Below, piece by piece: positions 23,045 to 31,414 of a stretch of DNA of 46,895 nucleotides. Within the stretch, counting starts at the first letter, position 1; each line of letters opens with the position of its first letter. Location of the stretch: assembly GCA_031392945.1 (NCBI GenBank), contig JANMVT010000290.1:1-46895 (forward strand), given 5' to 3'. The notes under the pieces were generated by a model that worked only from the letters and a program-made list of their open reading frames with translations, was not told where the DNA came from and did not search any database. Position numbers and translations under genes: made by a program. This stretch comes from JANYCG01 sp031392945 (GTDB lineage: Bacteria; Pseudomonadota; Gammaproteobacteria; Burkholderiales; Burkholderiaceae_C).

Positions 23045-24280
23045 TCAGGCCAGCAAATCCGACAATGCGCGGGCCACGACCTTGGTCGCCCGGCGCAGGT
23101 CTTCCAGGTCAAGCCGCTCGTCGGCGCGTTTGGCATGGGATTCAAGCACCGTGCGCGGGCCGGCGCCATAAATCACGCCGGGAATGCCCGCCTCACAGAA
23201 CAGGCGCACATCGGTGTACAGCGGCGTCCCCAGGGCGGGGATGGGCTCGCCGAACACAATCTGGCCATGTTTTTGAAGCGCCTGCACCAAGGGCTGGTTG
23301 CCGGGCAGCGGCTTGAGCGACCTGGCCAGAAGAATGCGCCGCACATCCACCGTGACGCCGGGGCTTTGGGCGGCGGTGTCGGCGATCAGGCGGCACAGCA
23401 CGGCTTCGACTTCGGCCGGATCTTCCTCGGGGATCATGCGCCGGTCCAGTTTGAACGTGACACGCCCGGGCACCACATTGGTGTTGGTGCCGCCTTCTAT
23501 CGTGCCGATGTTGAGATAGGGGTGCGTGATGCCCTCGACCTTGGAAGTGACTTGTTTATACAAGACGTTTTGCCGGTACAGCGCGCCCAGGATGGCATTG
23601 GCGGCCTGCAGCGCGTCCACGCCCGATTCAGGAATGGCGGCGTGGGCCATCTTGCCGTGCACGGTGACTTCCATTTGCAGGCAGCCGTTGTGCGCCGTGA
23701 TGACCTGGTAGCTGAATCCTGCGGCGATCATCAAATCGGGCTGGATGAGTTTGTGCTTGAGCAGCCAGCCGGGGCCGAGTTCGCCGCCAAATTCTTCGTC
23801 GTAGGTGAACAGCAATTCGACGCTGCCGTGCGCCGGTTTGGCGACAGCCTCCAGCGCGCGCACGGCAAAGGTGTAGGTCGAAAAATCGCATTTGCTGACG
23901 GCTGACGCACGGCCATAGATCTTGCCCTTGGCGATCTCGCCGCCATAGGGGTCTTTGGTCCAGCCTTCCCCGGGTGGCACCACATCGCCATGGGCGTTGA
24001 GCAAGACCGTTTTGCCCGCGCCGCCCGCCGGACCGTACTTGCGGCGGATCACCAGGTTGGTGATGGACTGCAGGCCGGCGGCCAGAACCTCAGCTTGCGG
24101 CACCGGGTATTTCTCCGCCTCGAAGCCGAAGTTGTGCAGCAGCGCCGCCGTGCGCTCGGCGTGCGGGGCGTTGTCGCCGGGCGGCGTGTCGGTGGGCACA
24201 CGGATCAGCGCTTGCAGAAACGCGACCTGCTCGTCAAAGTGGGCGTTAACCCAGGCATCCAGTTGTTGGTAGCTTGTCAT
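23045..24280 (-). CDS. M20/ArgE-DapE family metallohydrolase, atypical metal site
   Basis: 411 residues. Family motifs are LLNAHGDVVPPG (His97, Asp99), LLFTYDEEFGGELG (Glu162-Glu163), a dimerisation domain around HGKMAHAAIPESG and a C-terminal LESHAKRADE with the last His. The segment GRASAVSKCD (123-132) stands where GRGxxDMKGG is usual, so the metal-bridging Asp is Val128; Asp132 four residues later might compensate. Placed between uraD-allC and an ABC importer, it probably hydrolyses an N-carbamoyl or N-acyl purine-derived compound; no substrate can be assigned. It starts 8 bases after the uraD-allC stop. Confidence 0.87.
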   Translation of the reverse strand: MTSYQQLDAWVNAHFDEQVAFLQALIRVPTDTPPGDNAPHAERTAALLHNFGFEAEKYPVPQAEVLAAGLQSITNLVIRRKYGPAGGAGKTVLLNAHGDVVPPGEGWTKDPYGGEIAKGKIYGRASAVSKCDFSTYTFAVRALEAVAKPAHGSVELLFTYDEEFGGELGPGWLLKHKLIQPDLMIAAGFSYQVITAHNGCLQMEVTVHGKMAHAAIPESGVDALQAANAILGALYRQNVLYKQVTSKVEGITHPYLNIGTIEGGTNTNVVPGRVTFKLDRRMIPEEDPAEVEAVLCRLIADTAAQSPGVTVDVRRILLARSLKPLPGNQPLVQALQKHGQIVFGEPIPALGTPLYTDVRLFCEAGIPGVIYGAGPRTVLESHAKRADERLDLEDLRRATKVVARALSDLLA

Positions 24281-24288
24281 GCGAAAGA

Positions 24289-26061
24289 TCAGATTTCTGA
24301 GCCAAGTTGCGCCAGCAAATGCAGCATGGCCTCAACGGCCAATTGCATGTCGTCGGCGGTGGTGGATTCAAGCGGATTGTGGCTGATGCCGGCGTTTTCC
24401 CCGCGCACAAACAGCATCGCCTGGGGCATGGCTTCGTGCAGCTTCATTGCGTCGTGGCCCGCGCCGCTGGGCATTTTGAAGAGGGGCACGCCCAGGGCAC
24501 TGACTGCTTTCTCCCAGCGCGATTGCCAGGCGACGTTGCTGGGCGCGGCAGATGCACGCATGGTTTCTTCAACGCTGAAATGCACACCCCGGCGTTCGCA
24601 AATGGACTTGAGTTGCGCCAGCACGTCACGCGCCAGCGCGTCGCGTTGGGCGTTGTTGGGCGCGCGCATGTCCAGCGTGAAGTCACAGCGGCCCGGCACC
24701 ACATTGGTGGAACCGTTGGGCACATTGAGCATGCCCATCGTGCCGACCGAGTCGCCGTCCTGGCCCGCGCGTTTCTCCACAAACAGCGCCAGCTCGGCCA
24801 CCGCCACCGCCGCGTCGCGCCGCTTGTCCATGGGTGTGGTGCCCGCGTGGCTGGCCATGCCGGTCACGCTGCATTGGTAACGCGCGCCGCCATTGATCGA
24901 GGTGACGATGCCAAGCGGAATGTTGTGCTCGTTCAGGACCGGCCCCTGCTCGATGTGGACTTCGACAAAGCCCAGGTAGTCGTCCGGATTGCGCTTGAGC
25001 TGGACGATGTCTTCCACAGGCAGCCCGGCGTGGCGCATCGCTTCGCGCATGGAGATGCCGTCGGCGTCCTGCTGGTCCAGCCACTCGGGTTTGAAGTCGC
25101 CGATCAGGGCGCCCGACCCCAGAAAGGTCGCCTTGTAGCGCTGGCCTTCCTCCTCTGAAAACCCCACGACTTCCAGATGAAACGGCAAACGTTTGCCTTG
25201 CCTGGACAGCTCCCGCACGCAGGCCAGGGGCACAAAGATGCCCAGACGGCCGTCGTATTTGCCGGCGTTTCGCACGGTGTCATAGTGCGAGCCGGTCATC
25301 AGGGTTTTGGCTTGGGGGTCGCTGGACAAATAACGCCCCACCACGTTGCCTACCGCGTCGATGCGCACCTCATCAAAACCGCTTTCCTGCATGCGGGCCT
25401 GGATCTGCAGGGCGCAGGCGCGGTGCGCGTCTGTGAGGTAGGTGACGGTGAGCTGGCCCTTTTCCGCGTAGCCCGGGTCGCTGTGAAGGCTCAGCGCTTC
25501 GTGCCAATCCCAGACATCATTGCCAAGGGTGGGTGTGATGCCAAACTTGTCGTTCAGGCGCATCTCCACGATGCGGTGGATGTTGCGCAGGCATTCGGTC
25601 AACTCAAAATCCGGGTGGTTGGACAGGCGCCGCTCAAAGCTGTCGATGATCTGATGGCGGTTCAAACCCGTGCCACGGGGGCCACGTACCGCCAGGATGA
25701 AGGGGAAGCCGAATTTGGCGTTGTAGCTGGCGTTGAGCTTCTGGATTTTGGCGAATTCTTGGTGGCTGCAGTGGGTCAAGCCGGCGCGGCCTTGTTCATT
25801 GGTTGATTCGGCTGTGAGGGCGTTATCGACCATGGCCTTGCCGGCCAACTCGGGGTGGGCGCGGATCAGGGCCAACTGGGCCTCCAACCCGGCTGCAGCC
25901 AGCACTTGCACCATGGCAAATTTGAGCTGCGCCACAGAGCGAAACGGGCGCTGGGCGAGGGCGCGCCCGGCAATCCAGGGTGAATGCTCGTACAAACCGT
26001 CGAGCAGCCGCGCTGCGGCTTCGGCCGACGCTGCGTTGACCTGGTTCAGGGTAATGGCCAT
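24289..26061 (-). CDS. uraD-allC: OHCU decarboxylase-allantoate amidohydrolase fusion
   Basis: 590 residues joining two purine-catabolic enzymes. Residues 1 to about 170 are UraD (catalytic His in RAHPELAGKA, and KLNASYNAKFGFPFILAVRG), which decarboxylates 2-oxo-4-hydroxy-4-carboxy-5-ureidoimidazoline to S-allantoin. Residues about 172-590 are an M20-type allantoate amidohydrolase (MTGSHYDTVRNAGKYDGRLG, VVGFSEEEGQRY, VEVHIEQGPVL, GAGHDAMKLHEAMP, ISHNPLEST), which opens allantoate to ureidoglycine, CO2 and ammonia. The two domains catalyse steps on either side of allantoinase, whose gene lies just upstream. The GGAGG before ATG 26061 overlaps the puuE stop, so translation is probably coupled. 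Confidence 0.94.
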   Translation of the reverse strand: MAITLNQVNAASAEAAARLLDGLYEHSPWIAGRALAQRPFRSVAQLKFAMVQVLAAAGLEAQLALIRAHPELAGKAMVDNALTAESTNEQGRAGLTHCSHQEFAKIQKLNASYNAKFGFPFILAVRGPRGTGLNRHQIIDSFERRLSNHPDFELTECLRNIHRIVEMRLNDKFGITPTLGNDVWDWHEALSLHSDPGYAEKGQLTVTYLTDAHRACALQIQARMQESGFDEVRIDAVGNVVGRYLSSDPQAKTLMTGSHYDTVRNAGKYDGRLGIFVPLACVRELSRQGKRLPFHLEVVGFSEEEGQRYKATFLGSGALIGDFKPEWLDQQDADGISMREAMRHAGLPVEDIVQLKRNPDDYLGFVEVHIEQGPVLNEHNIPLGIVTSINGGARYQCSVTGMASHAGTTPMDKRRDAAVAVAELALFVEKRAGQDGDSVGTMGMLNVPNGSTNVVPGRCDFTLDMRAPNNAQRDALARDVLAQLKSICERRGVHFSVEETMRASAAPSNVAWQSRWEKAVSALGVPLFKMPSGAGHDAMKLHEAMPQAMLFVRGENAGISHNPLESTTADDMQLAVEAMLHLLAQLGSEI

Positions 26062-26076
26062 GGCTTAGTTCGCCTC

Positions 26077-27021
26077 CTAGGGTGAAAACGGATGCGCCTG
26101 GCGCCAATGGCGTGCGATGTCGATGCGCCGACAAATCCAGACCTTGTCATGGTTCTGCACATAGTCCAGAAACTTCTGCAAGGCTTTCATGCGCCCAGGG
26201 CGGCCCAGCAAGCGGCAGTGCATGCCCACATTGAGCATTTTGGGCGCGTTCAGACCATTGGGGTCGCCCTCGGCGTACAACACGTCGAAACTGTCGCGCA
26301 GGTAGGTGAAAAAATCTTCTCCCTGGGCAAAACCCTGCGCGCTGGAGAAACGCATGTCATTGCTGTCCAGTGTGTAGGGCACGATGAGCTGTTGCGCCAC
26401 GCTGCCATCGGTTTTTTGCACCGGCATCCAGAACGGCAGGTCGTCGCCGTAATAGTCGCTGTCGTATTCAAAGCCGCCGTAATCGGCGACCAGGCGATGC
26501 GTGTGGGGGCTGTCGCGCCCGGTGTACCAGCCCAGGGGCCGCTCGCCGGTGAGTTGCTGGATGATGTCCATGCCGATGCGCATGTGTTCCCGTTCAATCG
26601 CCTCATCGACATTCTGGTAACTGATCCAGCGCCAGCCATGGCAGGCGATCTCGTGCCCCAGTTGCTGGAAGGCGGCAGTCAATTCCGGATGGCGTTGCAA
26701 TGCCATGCTGATGCCGAACACCGTGAGCGGCAATCTGCGGTTTTCAAACTCGCGCAGCAGGCGCCACACGCCCGCGCGCGAGCCGTATTCGTAAATGCCC
26801 TCCATGCTCATGTGCCGGGCTGCAAAACTGGCCGGGTTGAACATCTCGCTCAAAAACTGCTCCGAACCCGCGTCGCCGTGCAGCACCGAGTTTTCGCCGC
26901 CTTCCTCGTAATTCAAAACAAACTGCAAGGCGATGCGGGCGCCGTTGGGCCACATCGCGTGCGGCGGGTTGCGGCCGTAACCGACCAGGTCGCGCGGGTA
27001 GGGGGTGTTGATGGTTGCCAT
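26077..27021 (-). CDS. puuE: Allantoinase PuuE (polysaccharide-deacetylase type)
   Basis: 314 residues of the NodB/CE4 fold used by cofactor-independent allantoinases, which hydrolyse allantoin to allantoate. Seen are the N-terminal YPRDLVGYGRNPPHAMWPNG, ALQFVLNYEEGGENSVLHGD, VFGISMALQRHPE, GHEIACHGWRWISY, GWYTGRDSPHTHRLVADYGG and YDSDYYGDDLPFW, all characteristic of PuuE rather than of sugar deacetylases. It is the second gene of the operon, 25 bases after the GntR regulator, and lies upstream of uraD-allC, which supplies its substrate and uses its product. Confidence 0.95.
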   Translation of the reverse strand: MATINTPYPRDLVGYGRNPPHAMWPNGARIALQFVLNYEEGGENSVLHGDAGSEQFLSEMFNPASFAARHMSMEGIYEYGSRAGVWRLLREFENRRLPLTVFGISMALQRHPELTAAFQQLGHEIACHGWRWISYQNVDEAIEREHMRIGMDIIQQLTGERPLGWYTGRDSPHTHRLVADYGGFEYDSDYYGDDLPFWMPVQKTDGSVAQQLIVPYTLDSNDMRFSSAQGFAQGEDFFTYLRDSFDVLYAEGDPNGLNAPKMLNVGMHCRLLGRPGRMKALQKFLDYVQNHDKVWICRRIDIARHWRQAHPFSP

Positions 27022-27046
27022 GCTGCAAGCCGCGGTCAGGGCGCGG

Positions 27047-27718
27047 TTAGGGCGCAGTCAGGGCGGCCGCGATGGTGCTGGCCGGCAGTCTGCGGTCGAA
27101 TATCAGGTTTTCTTCAACGTGTTGCAAATGCAACTGCATCAGCTGCACTGCGCGGGTCTCGTCTTTGGCTGCCAGCGCCTTGACGATCTGGGCGTGCTCA
27201 GAGTTGGAATGCTCTGCCGCGTTGGCGCTTTGGTACATCAGGGTGATCAGGGCGCAGCGCGAAATCAGCTGCCCCAGCACCTGGGCCAGAACGGCGTTGC
27301 CCATCAACTCTGCCATGCGCACATGGAAGTCGCCCAGCAACTCGGTGCGACCGGACGCATCGCCGCGCTCCACTGCCAGTTTTTCTTGCGCCACATGATC
27401 CCTCAACACCTTGATCCGCGCGGGTGTGACCTGGGCGACAAACACTTGGGTCATTCCGGTTTCGATCATGCGGCGCACTGCGAACACCTGCCGGGCTTCG
27501 GCGACGGACGGTGCGGCCACAAAGGCGCCGCGCGCGGGTTCAAGGCGGATCAACTGGTGTTGTGAGAGTTGCAGCAGGGCCTGGCGCACCAGGGTGCGGG
27601 ACACGCCAAAATGGTCAGCCAGCTTCTGCTCGGCCAATTTCGCGCCGGGTTGCAGGCGATGCTCCACAATCGCCTTGGTGAGGGCCTGCACGATCTGGCT
27701 GGTGGGCGATGAGTCCAT
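27047..27718 (-). CDS. GntR-family (FCD-type) regulator of purine catabolism
   Basis: 223 residues: GntR winged helix (IVQALTKAIVEHRLQPGAKL, DHFGVSRTLVRQALLQLSQH, LIRLEPARGAFV) and an all-helical FCD effector domain with likely metal/ligand residues in GDFHVRMAELMGN and the HLQHVEENL helix. ATG 27718 is preferred: 27757 would start inside the operator palindrome. It heads the purine operon and is divergent from uraH, with a perfect palindrome (27744-27761) between them and a near copy before puuD. It probably represses all three transcripts until a purine intermediate binds; the effector is inferred, not seen. Confidence 0.93.
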   Translation of the reverse strand: MDSSPTSQIVQALTKAIVEHRLQPGAKLAEQKLADHFGVSRTLVRQALLQLSQHQLIRLEPARGAFVAAPSVAEARQVFAVRRMIETGMTQVFVAQVTPARIKVLRDHVAQEKLAVERGDASGRTELLGDFHVRMAELMGNAVLAQVLGQLISRCALITLMYQSANAAEHSNSEHAQIVKALAAKDETRAVQLMQLHLQHVEENLIFDRRLPASTIAAALTAP

Positions 27719-27743
27719 GGCGCCATGATAACGACAAAAACCA

Positions 27744-27761
27744 AAAAGTGTATACACTTTT
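27744..27761. promoter_or_regulatory. GntR operator, perfect 18-base palindrome
   Basis: AAAAGTGTATACACTTTT is fully symmetric around 27752/27753. It lies 26 bases upstream of the GntR ATG and 43 bases upstream of the uraH ATG, in an otherwise AT-rich gap. The GTATAC core is typical for FCD-type GntR regulators. Confidence 0.82.
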
Positions 27762-27803
27762 GCTTTAAATAATTTTTAAGCAATTTTTGAAAAGGGCTAC
27801 ACC

Positions 27804-28157
27804 ATGGGCTTGAGCACACATGTTCTCGACACGATGCACGGCACTCCGGCCGGCGGCATGAAGGCGGCGTTGTACACCACGAACGGCGGGCAAGCCGTCT
27901 TGGTGAAGCGCTTCACGCTGGATGCGGATGGCCGCGCCCCGGATGGCCTGCTCTACGACAGCGCCCATCTCAAATCAGGCACGTACCGGCTTGAATTCGA
28001 CGTGGCAGCCTACTTCAAGTCGCGCGGCGTCGCGCTGCCAGAGCCGAATTTTTTGAATATGGTCTGCCTGGACTTTGGCATCGCCCACGCCGACCAGCAT
28101 TACCACGTGCCCCTGCTGGTCAGCCCCTGGAGTTATTCAACCTATCGGGGATCGTGA
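27804..28157 (+). CDS. uraH: 5-hydroxyisourate hydrolase (transthyretin-like)
   Basis: 117 residues, the usual size. Hydrolyses 5-hydroxyisourate, the product of urate oxidase, to OHCU, the substrate of the UraD domain encoded across the divide. Diagnostic features are the N-terminal LSTHVLDTMHGTPA with the active-site His, the KRFTLDADGRAPDGLL loop, HYHVPLLVSPWSYSTYRGS and the C-terminal YRGS tetrapeptide. AAAAGGGC precedes ATG 27804. It is divergent from the GntR gene and shares its operator. Confidence 0.96.
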   Translation: MGLSTHVLDTMHGTPAGGMKAALYTTNGGQAVLVKRFTLDADGRAPDGLLYDSAHLKSGTYRLEFDVAAYFKSRGVALPEPNFLNMVCLDFGIAHADQHYHVPLLVSPWSYSTYRGS

Positions 28158-28161
28158 GCCG

Positions 28162-28695
28162 TCAAAGCTGGCCTTCGGTCAGGGTGTCGAGCTGGAAACG
28201 CCCGCTTTTGTCCCACAACCAGGTGTCGGTGTAGGTGACGCGGCCCATGCGGGCCGGCGCCGGGTAGGGCGCGACTTGGCGCACCATGCGTTCAATTTCG
28301 GCCATGACCTCGGGCGCGTGGGTCGGCGCGCGCAGCCAGTTGGTTGATATCACCTGGCCGCGGTTGCCGATCTCGACTTCAAAAACGCCGACGGCATACA
28401 AAAGCGGCTGTAGCTTGCCCTTGTAGATTTTTGACGCGTTGAGCGCGTAAAGGTGGCCGGCGGCGTCGCGCCGATAGTCGCGCGGCGTAGCGGCGTTGGA
28501 TGTCGCAGTTGGCGCCGCAGCGGGCGGCGCAGGCGGTGGTGTCAGCGACGGAAACGCCACTGGCGGTTGCACCGGCACAGGCGTAGGCGCCGGCGGCGCG
28601 GGCATCGGTGCGGAGACGCAGCCCGCGATGAGGGCACCGGCCGAGGCAAGCGCCGACCACAAAAGGGGCCGGCTCGGCTGGATGGAATCGTTCAT
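28162..28695 (-). CDS. Proline-rich lipoprotein with a TonB-C-like domain
   Basis: 177 residues. A signal peptide ends in the lipobox-like LIAGC (Cys about 26), followed by a Pro/Ala-rich linker (about 27-70) that would span part of the periplasm. The C-terminal 100 residues (RGQVISTNWLRAPTHAPEVM, then AEIERMVRQVAPYPAPARMG) resemble the TonB C-terminal fold, but a TonB role is unlikely without a membrane anchor. ATG 28695 follows GAGGAG by 8 bases. It lies between uraH and puuD on the opposite strand and is probably unrelated to purine use. The function is unknown. Confidence 0.75.
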   Translation of the reverse strand: MNDSIQPSRPLLWSALASAGALIAGCVSAPMPAPPAPTPVPVQPPVAFPSLTPPPAPPAAAPTATSNAATPRDYRRDAAGHLYALNASKIYKGKLQPLLYAVGVFEVEIGNRGQVISTNWLRAPTHAPEVMAEIERMVRQVAPYPAPARMGRVTYTDTWLWDKSGRFQLDTLTEGQL

Positions 28696-28854
28696 GGCTG
28701 GTCTCCTCTTGAATGGATTCGTCAAGTATAAAAGCTTAAACCGCCTGCTTTCAAGTTCGCGCGCCTATGGTCAATGCAGATGTTGCAAAAAGCCGCTACA
28801 AGCCAGGCCACCCGCTGGGCCGGGGCTTCGCGCCGCGCGCCGCGCGGCATCCTG

Positions 28855-28872
28855 AAAACTGTATACACTTTG
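28855..28872. promoter_or_regulatory. Second GntR operator, upstream of puuD
   Basis: AAAACTGTATACACTTTG matches the palindrome at 27744-27761 in 16 of 18 positions, including the whole TGTATACAC core. It lies 35 bases before the puuD ATG. This links puuD to the regulator although the gene is separated from the rest by the lipoprotein gene. The remainder of 28696-28907 is GC-rich and shows no other signal. Confidence 0.78.
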
Positions 28873-28907
28873 CCCCACCGCCTTACCGCCATGAAAGACT
28901 GAGAACC

Positions 28908-30152
28908 ATGGAATCCTATTACCTGGACTGGGCCAACCTGCTGTTGCGCTGGGTTCACGTCATCACCGCCATCGCCTGGGTCGGCTCCTCGTTTTATTTT
29001 GTTTTTTTGGACAGCAGCCTCACGCCCCCGGTTGATGAGGAGTTGAAGAAGCAGGGCGTCAGTGGCGAACTCTGGGCCGTGCACGGCGGCGGCTTCTACC
29101 ACCCGGTCAAGTTCAATGTCTCACCGCCCAAGCTGCCGGATCACCTGCACTGGTTTTTCTGGGAGAGTTACTCCACCTGGATATCAGGTTTTGCACTGTT
29201 CACGGTGTCCTACCTGTGGAGCGCCAGCACCTATCTGATCGACAAGTCAAAGATGGACTGGTCACCCGCTGATGCGATTGGTGTGGCCATCAGTTTCCTG
29301 GTGGTGTTCTGGTTTCTGTACGACGGGATCTGCCGCATCTATGGCCAGAAGAAGAATGGTGACGCCATCGTGGGCGCCCTGGTTCTGGTGCTGGTCTGCA
29401 TCGCCTCCTGGCTGGCCTGCCACTGGTTCGCCGGGCGTGCGGCCTTCTTGCTGGTGGGGGCCATGCTGGCCACCAGCATGAGCGCCAGCGTGTTTTTCTG
29501 GATCATTCCGGGGCAAAAGAAAGTGGTCGAATCCATCAAGGCCGGTTTGCCGGTGGACCCCATCCATGGCCAGCGTGGCAAGCAGCGCAGCGTGCACAAC
29601 ACCTATTTCACCCTGCCGGTGCTGTTTGCCATGCTCAGCGGCCACTACAGTTTTACCTACACCCATCCGCAGAACTGGCTGGTGCTAATCCTGATGATGT
29701 TTGCTGGCGCCGCCATTCGGCAATTCTTTGTGATGCGCCATGGCTTCAAGCTTGGGCGCAATGCCAACCCGCTGCCGTATGCACTGGTGGGGGTAGTGGC
29801 GATTGTGGGCGTGATCATCTGGCTGCAGCCAGCGCCGGTGGTTGCAGCAACGCCTGCCAACGCAACAATAAATATAGCTAACAATTCAATACCGGCGAGG
29901 GTCAGTGGCCAATTTGACTACCAGGATGTGCACAAGGTGCTGGAACAGCGCTGCTTCATGTGCCATGGCGCACAGCTGCAAATGAAGAACGTTCGGCTGG
30001 ATTCAGCCGAGGGCCTGAAGCTTCATGCCCAGAACGTCTACCAGCAGGCGGTGGTGACCAGGATCATGCCCATGAACAATGCCACAGGCATCACGGAACA
30101 GGAACGCCTGGTCATCAAGCAATGGTTTGAGGCAGGGGCCAAGACGCCTTAG
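28908..30152 (+). CDS. puuD: Membrane-bound urate oxidase with cytochrome c domain (PuuD)
   Basis: 414 residues. The N-terminal 310 residues form the eight-helix or so PuuD membrane domain (YLDWANLLLRWVHVITAIAW, VGSSFYFVFLDSSL, GGGFYHPVKF, HLHWFFWESYSTWISGFALF), which oxidises urate to 5-hydroxyisourate; the C-terminal part is a c-type cytochrome with CFMCH (349-353) and a later MPMNN Met ligand, passing electrons to the respiratory chain instead of making peroxide. The linker at about 319-337 is encoded by a dispersed repeat. ATG 28908 follows GAGAACC weakly; the membrane domain starts there. It is downstream of a GntR operator. An IS66 remnant begins directly after the stop. Confidence 0.92.
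   Translation: MESYYLDWANLLLRWVHVITAIAWVGSSFYFVFLDSSLTPPVDEELKKQGVSGELWAVHGGGFYHPVKFNVSPPKLPDHLHWFFWESYSTWISGFALFTVSYLWSASTYLIDKSKMDWSPADAIGVAISFLVVFWFLYDGICRIYGQKKNGDAIVGALVLVLVCIASWLACHWFAGRAAFLLVGAMLATSMSASVFFWIIPGQKKVVESIKAGLPVDPIHGQRGKQRSVHNTYFTLPVLFAMLSGHYSFTYTHPQNWLVLILMMFAGAAIRQFFVMRHGFKLGRNANPLPYALVGVVAIVGVIIWLQPAPVVAATPANATINIANNSIPARVSGQFDYQDVHKVLEQRCFMCHGAQLQMKNVRLDSAEGLKLHAQNVYQQAVVTRIMPMNNATGITEQERLVIKQWFEAGAKTP
29864..29918 (+). repeat. Dispersed repeat copy 7, inside the puuD linker
   Basis: ATAAATATAGCTAACAATTC, then AATACCGGCGAGGGTCAGTG and GCCAATTTGA. It aligns with copy 6 (TAGCTAAC..CGAGGGTCA..GGCCA.TTT). In frame and without stop, it encodes the segment between the last membrane helix and the cytochrome c domain. 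Confidence 0.72.
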
Positions 30153-31414
30153 AGCACACGCATCGCGCAGGACGTAAAACACAGCACCTATCGCGAATCC
30201 CGACTGCAATCCGAACTCCAACTGCGCCAAGCCAAGATTGACGCCCCCCGGCATCCCCACGGCGCGCTTGTTGGCCCAGGTGTTGATTGCCAAGTACGAT
30301 GACCATTTGCCGCTGTACCGCCAGGGTGAGATTTACGAGCGCACCGGTGTTCAACTCAGCAGTTCGACCCTGGCCGATTGGGTGGGTGCCTGTGGGGTTG
30401 CGCTGGCACCGATTGCCCAGACGCTCAAGGCCCAGTTGTTGCAAGCCTGCGTGCTGCATGCGGACGAGTCCCCCATCATCATCTTGGCGCGCAAGGGTCA
30501 GAAGACGCGTGGCTACATCTGGGCCTATGCCACTGGGGCGCATGAAGCCGATGACGCGGTGGTGTATCAAATCAAGGAGGGGCGCAGTGGCCAGCATGCC
30601 AGGGACTTCCTGCAGCATGAACCTCCAAGGCGCCGCATCGATCAACAGGTCGATGATCCGCCCAAGATAAAGCGTTGGAGTGGTCACCTGGTGGTGGACG
30701 ATTACGGGGGCTATAAGGCCTTGTTTGTGCCGGGCACAGGCGGCGCAAACCTTGACGATGCCAATGCCAATGCCAATGCGCAGTCCATCATCGAGGTGGG
30801 GTGCTGGGCGCACGTCAGAAGAACGTTCTTTGAGCTGCATGTGGCGGCCAAGAGCACCTTGGCCGAGGTGGCGCTGGCGCATATCGGGGCGTTGTATGGG
30901 GTTGAGCGCGCGATCCTCGCCGAGGGCCTGGATGTGGCAGGTGCCACCACGTGCAGGCAAAAGGATTTCAAGCCCCGGTTATTGGCGTTGCATGCCTGGT
31001 TGATGGCCCAGCGCGAGCGCGTCACGGATGGAACGGGCACCGCCGGGGCCATGGACGATGCCCTCAAGCGCTGGCCTGCGCTGATGCGTTACGCCGATGA
31101 TGGGCGATTGCCCATGGACAACAACCGCATTGAGAACCAGATTCGGCCATGGGCGGTAGGACGCAAGAATGGGCTCTTCAGCGGCAGCTTGGCCGCAGGC
31201 GCGCGCGCCGCCGACATCATGAGTTTGATTCAGACGGCCAAGATGAATGGCATCGAGCCACTGGTCTATCTCGCCGATGTGTTGACCCGTTTGCCCACGT
31301 ATCACAATAGCCGCATTGAAGAATTGCTGCCTACGCGGTGGCGGCCACAGGCCGACCCACGTCAATAAACCAATTGCTGCGGCGGAGCAAGGGGGGTGGG
31401 CACCGGATGTTTAC
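30153..31414 (+). mobile_element. IS66-family element, left end and accessory genes deleted
   Basis: The element keeps most of the large transposase gene and its right end. The right border is put at 31414: on the minus strand the sequence from 31414 inwards reads GTAAACATCCGGTGCCC, an IS66-like terminus, and it interrupts a DUF924 reading frame at 31415. On the left, IS-like coding starts directly after the puuD stop; tnpA and tnpB and the left inverted repeat are missing. So it is an immobile remnant. The exact left border is not certain. Confidence 0.75.
30159..31368 (+). pseudogene. IS66 transposase (TnpC), internally deleted and frameshifted
   Basis: The intact part (from about 30238, 376 codons) covers the IS66 DDE domain: AKYDDHLPLYRQGEIYERTG, VLHADESPIIIL (Asp), GHLVVDDYGGYKALF (Asp), DNNRIENQIRPWAVGRKNGL (Glu) and the C-terminal EELLPTRWRP. 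A full TnpC has about 500 or more residues. Upstream, another frame (30159-30242) encodes RIAQDVKHSTYRESRLQSEL, a coiled-coil-like stretch that fits the TnpC N terminus; it joins the rest with a one-base shift in a C run (30243-30248) and lacks the zinc-finger region between. A short CCAATG tandem (30758-30777) encodes NANANA. Confidence 0.8.

Noticed and set aside
27765..27790. Second operator in the AT-rich GCTTTAAATAATTTTTAAGC stretch
   Set aside because: Only the outer GCTT/AAGC bases pair; the interior is asymmetric and probably promoter sequence.
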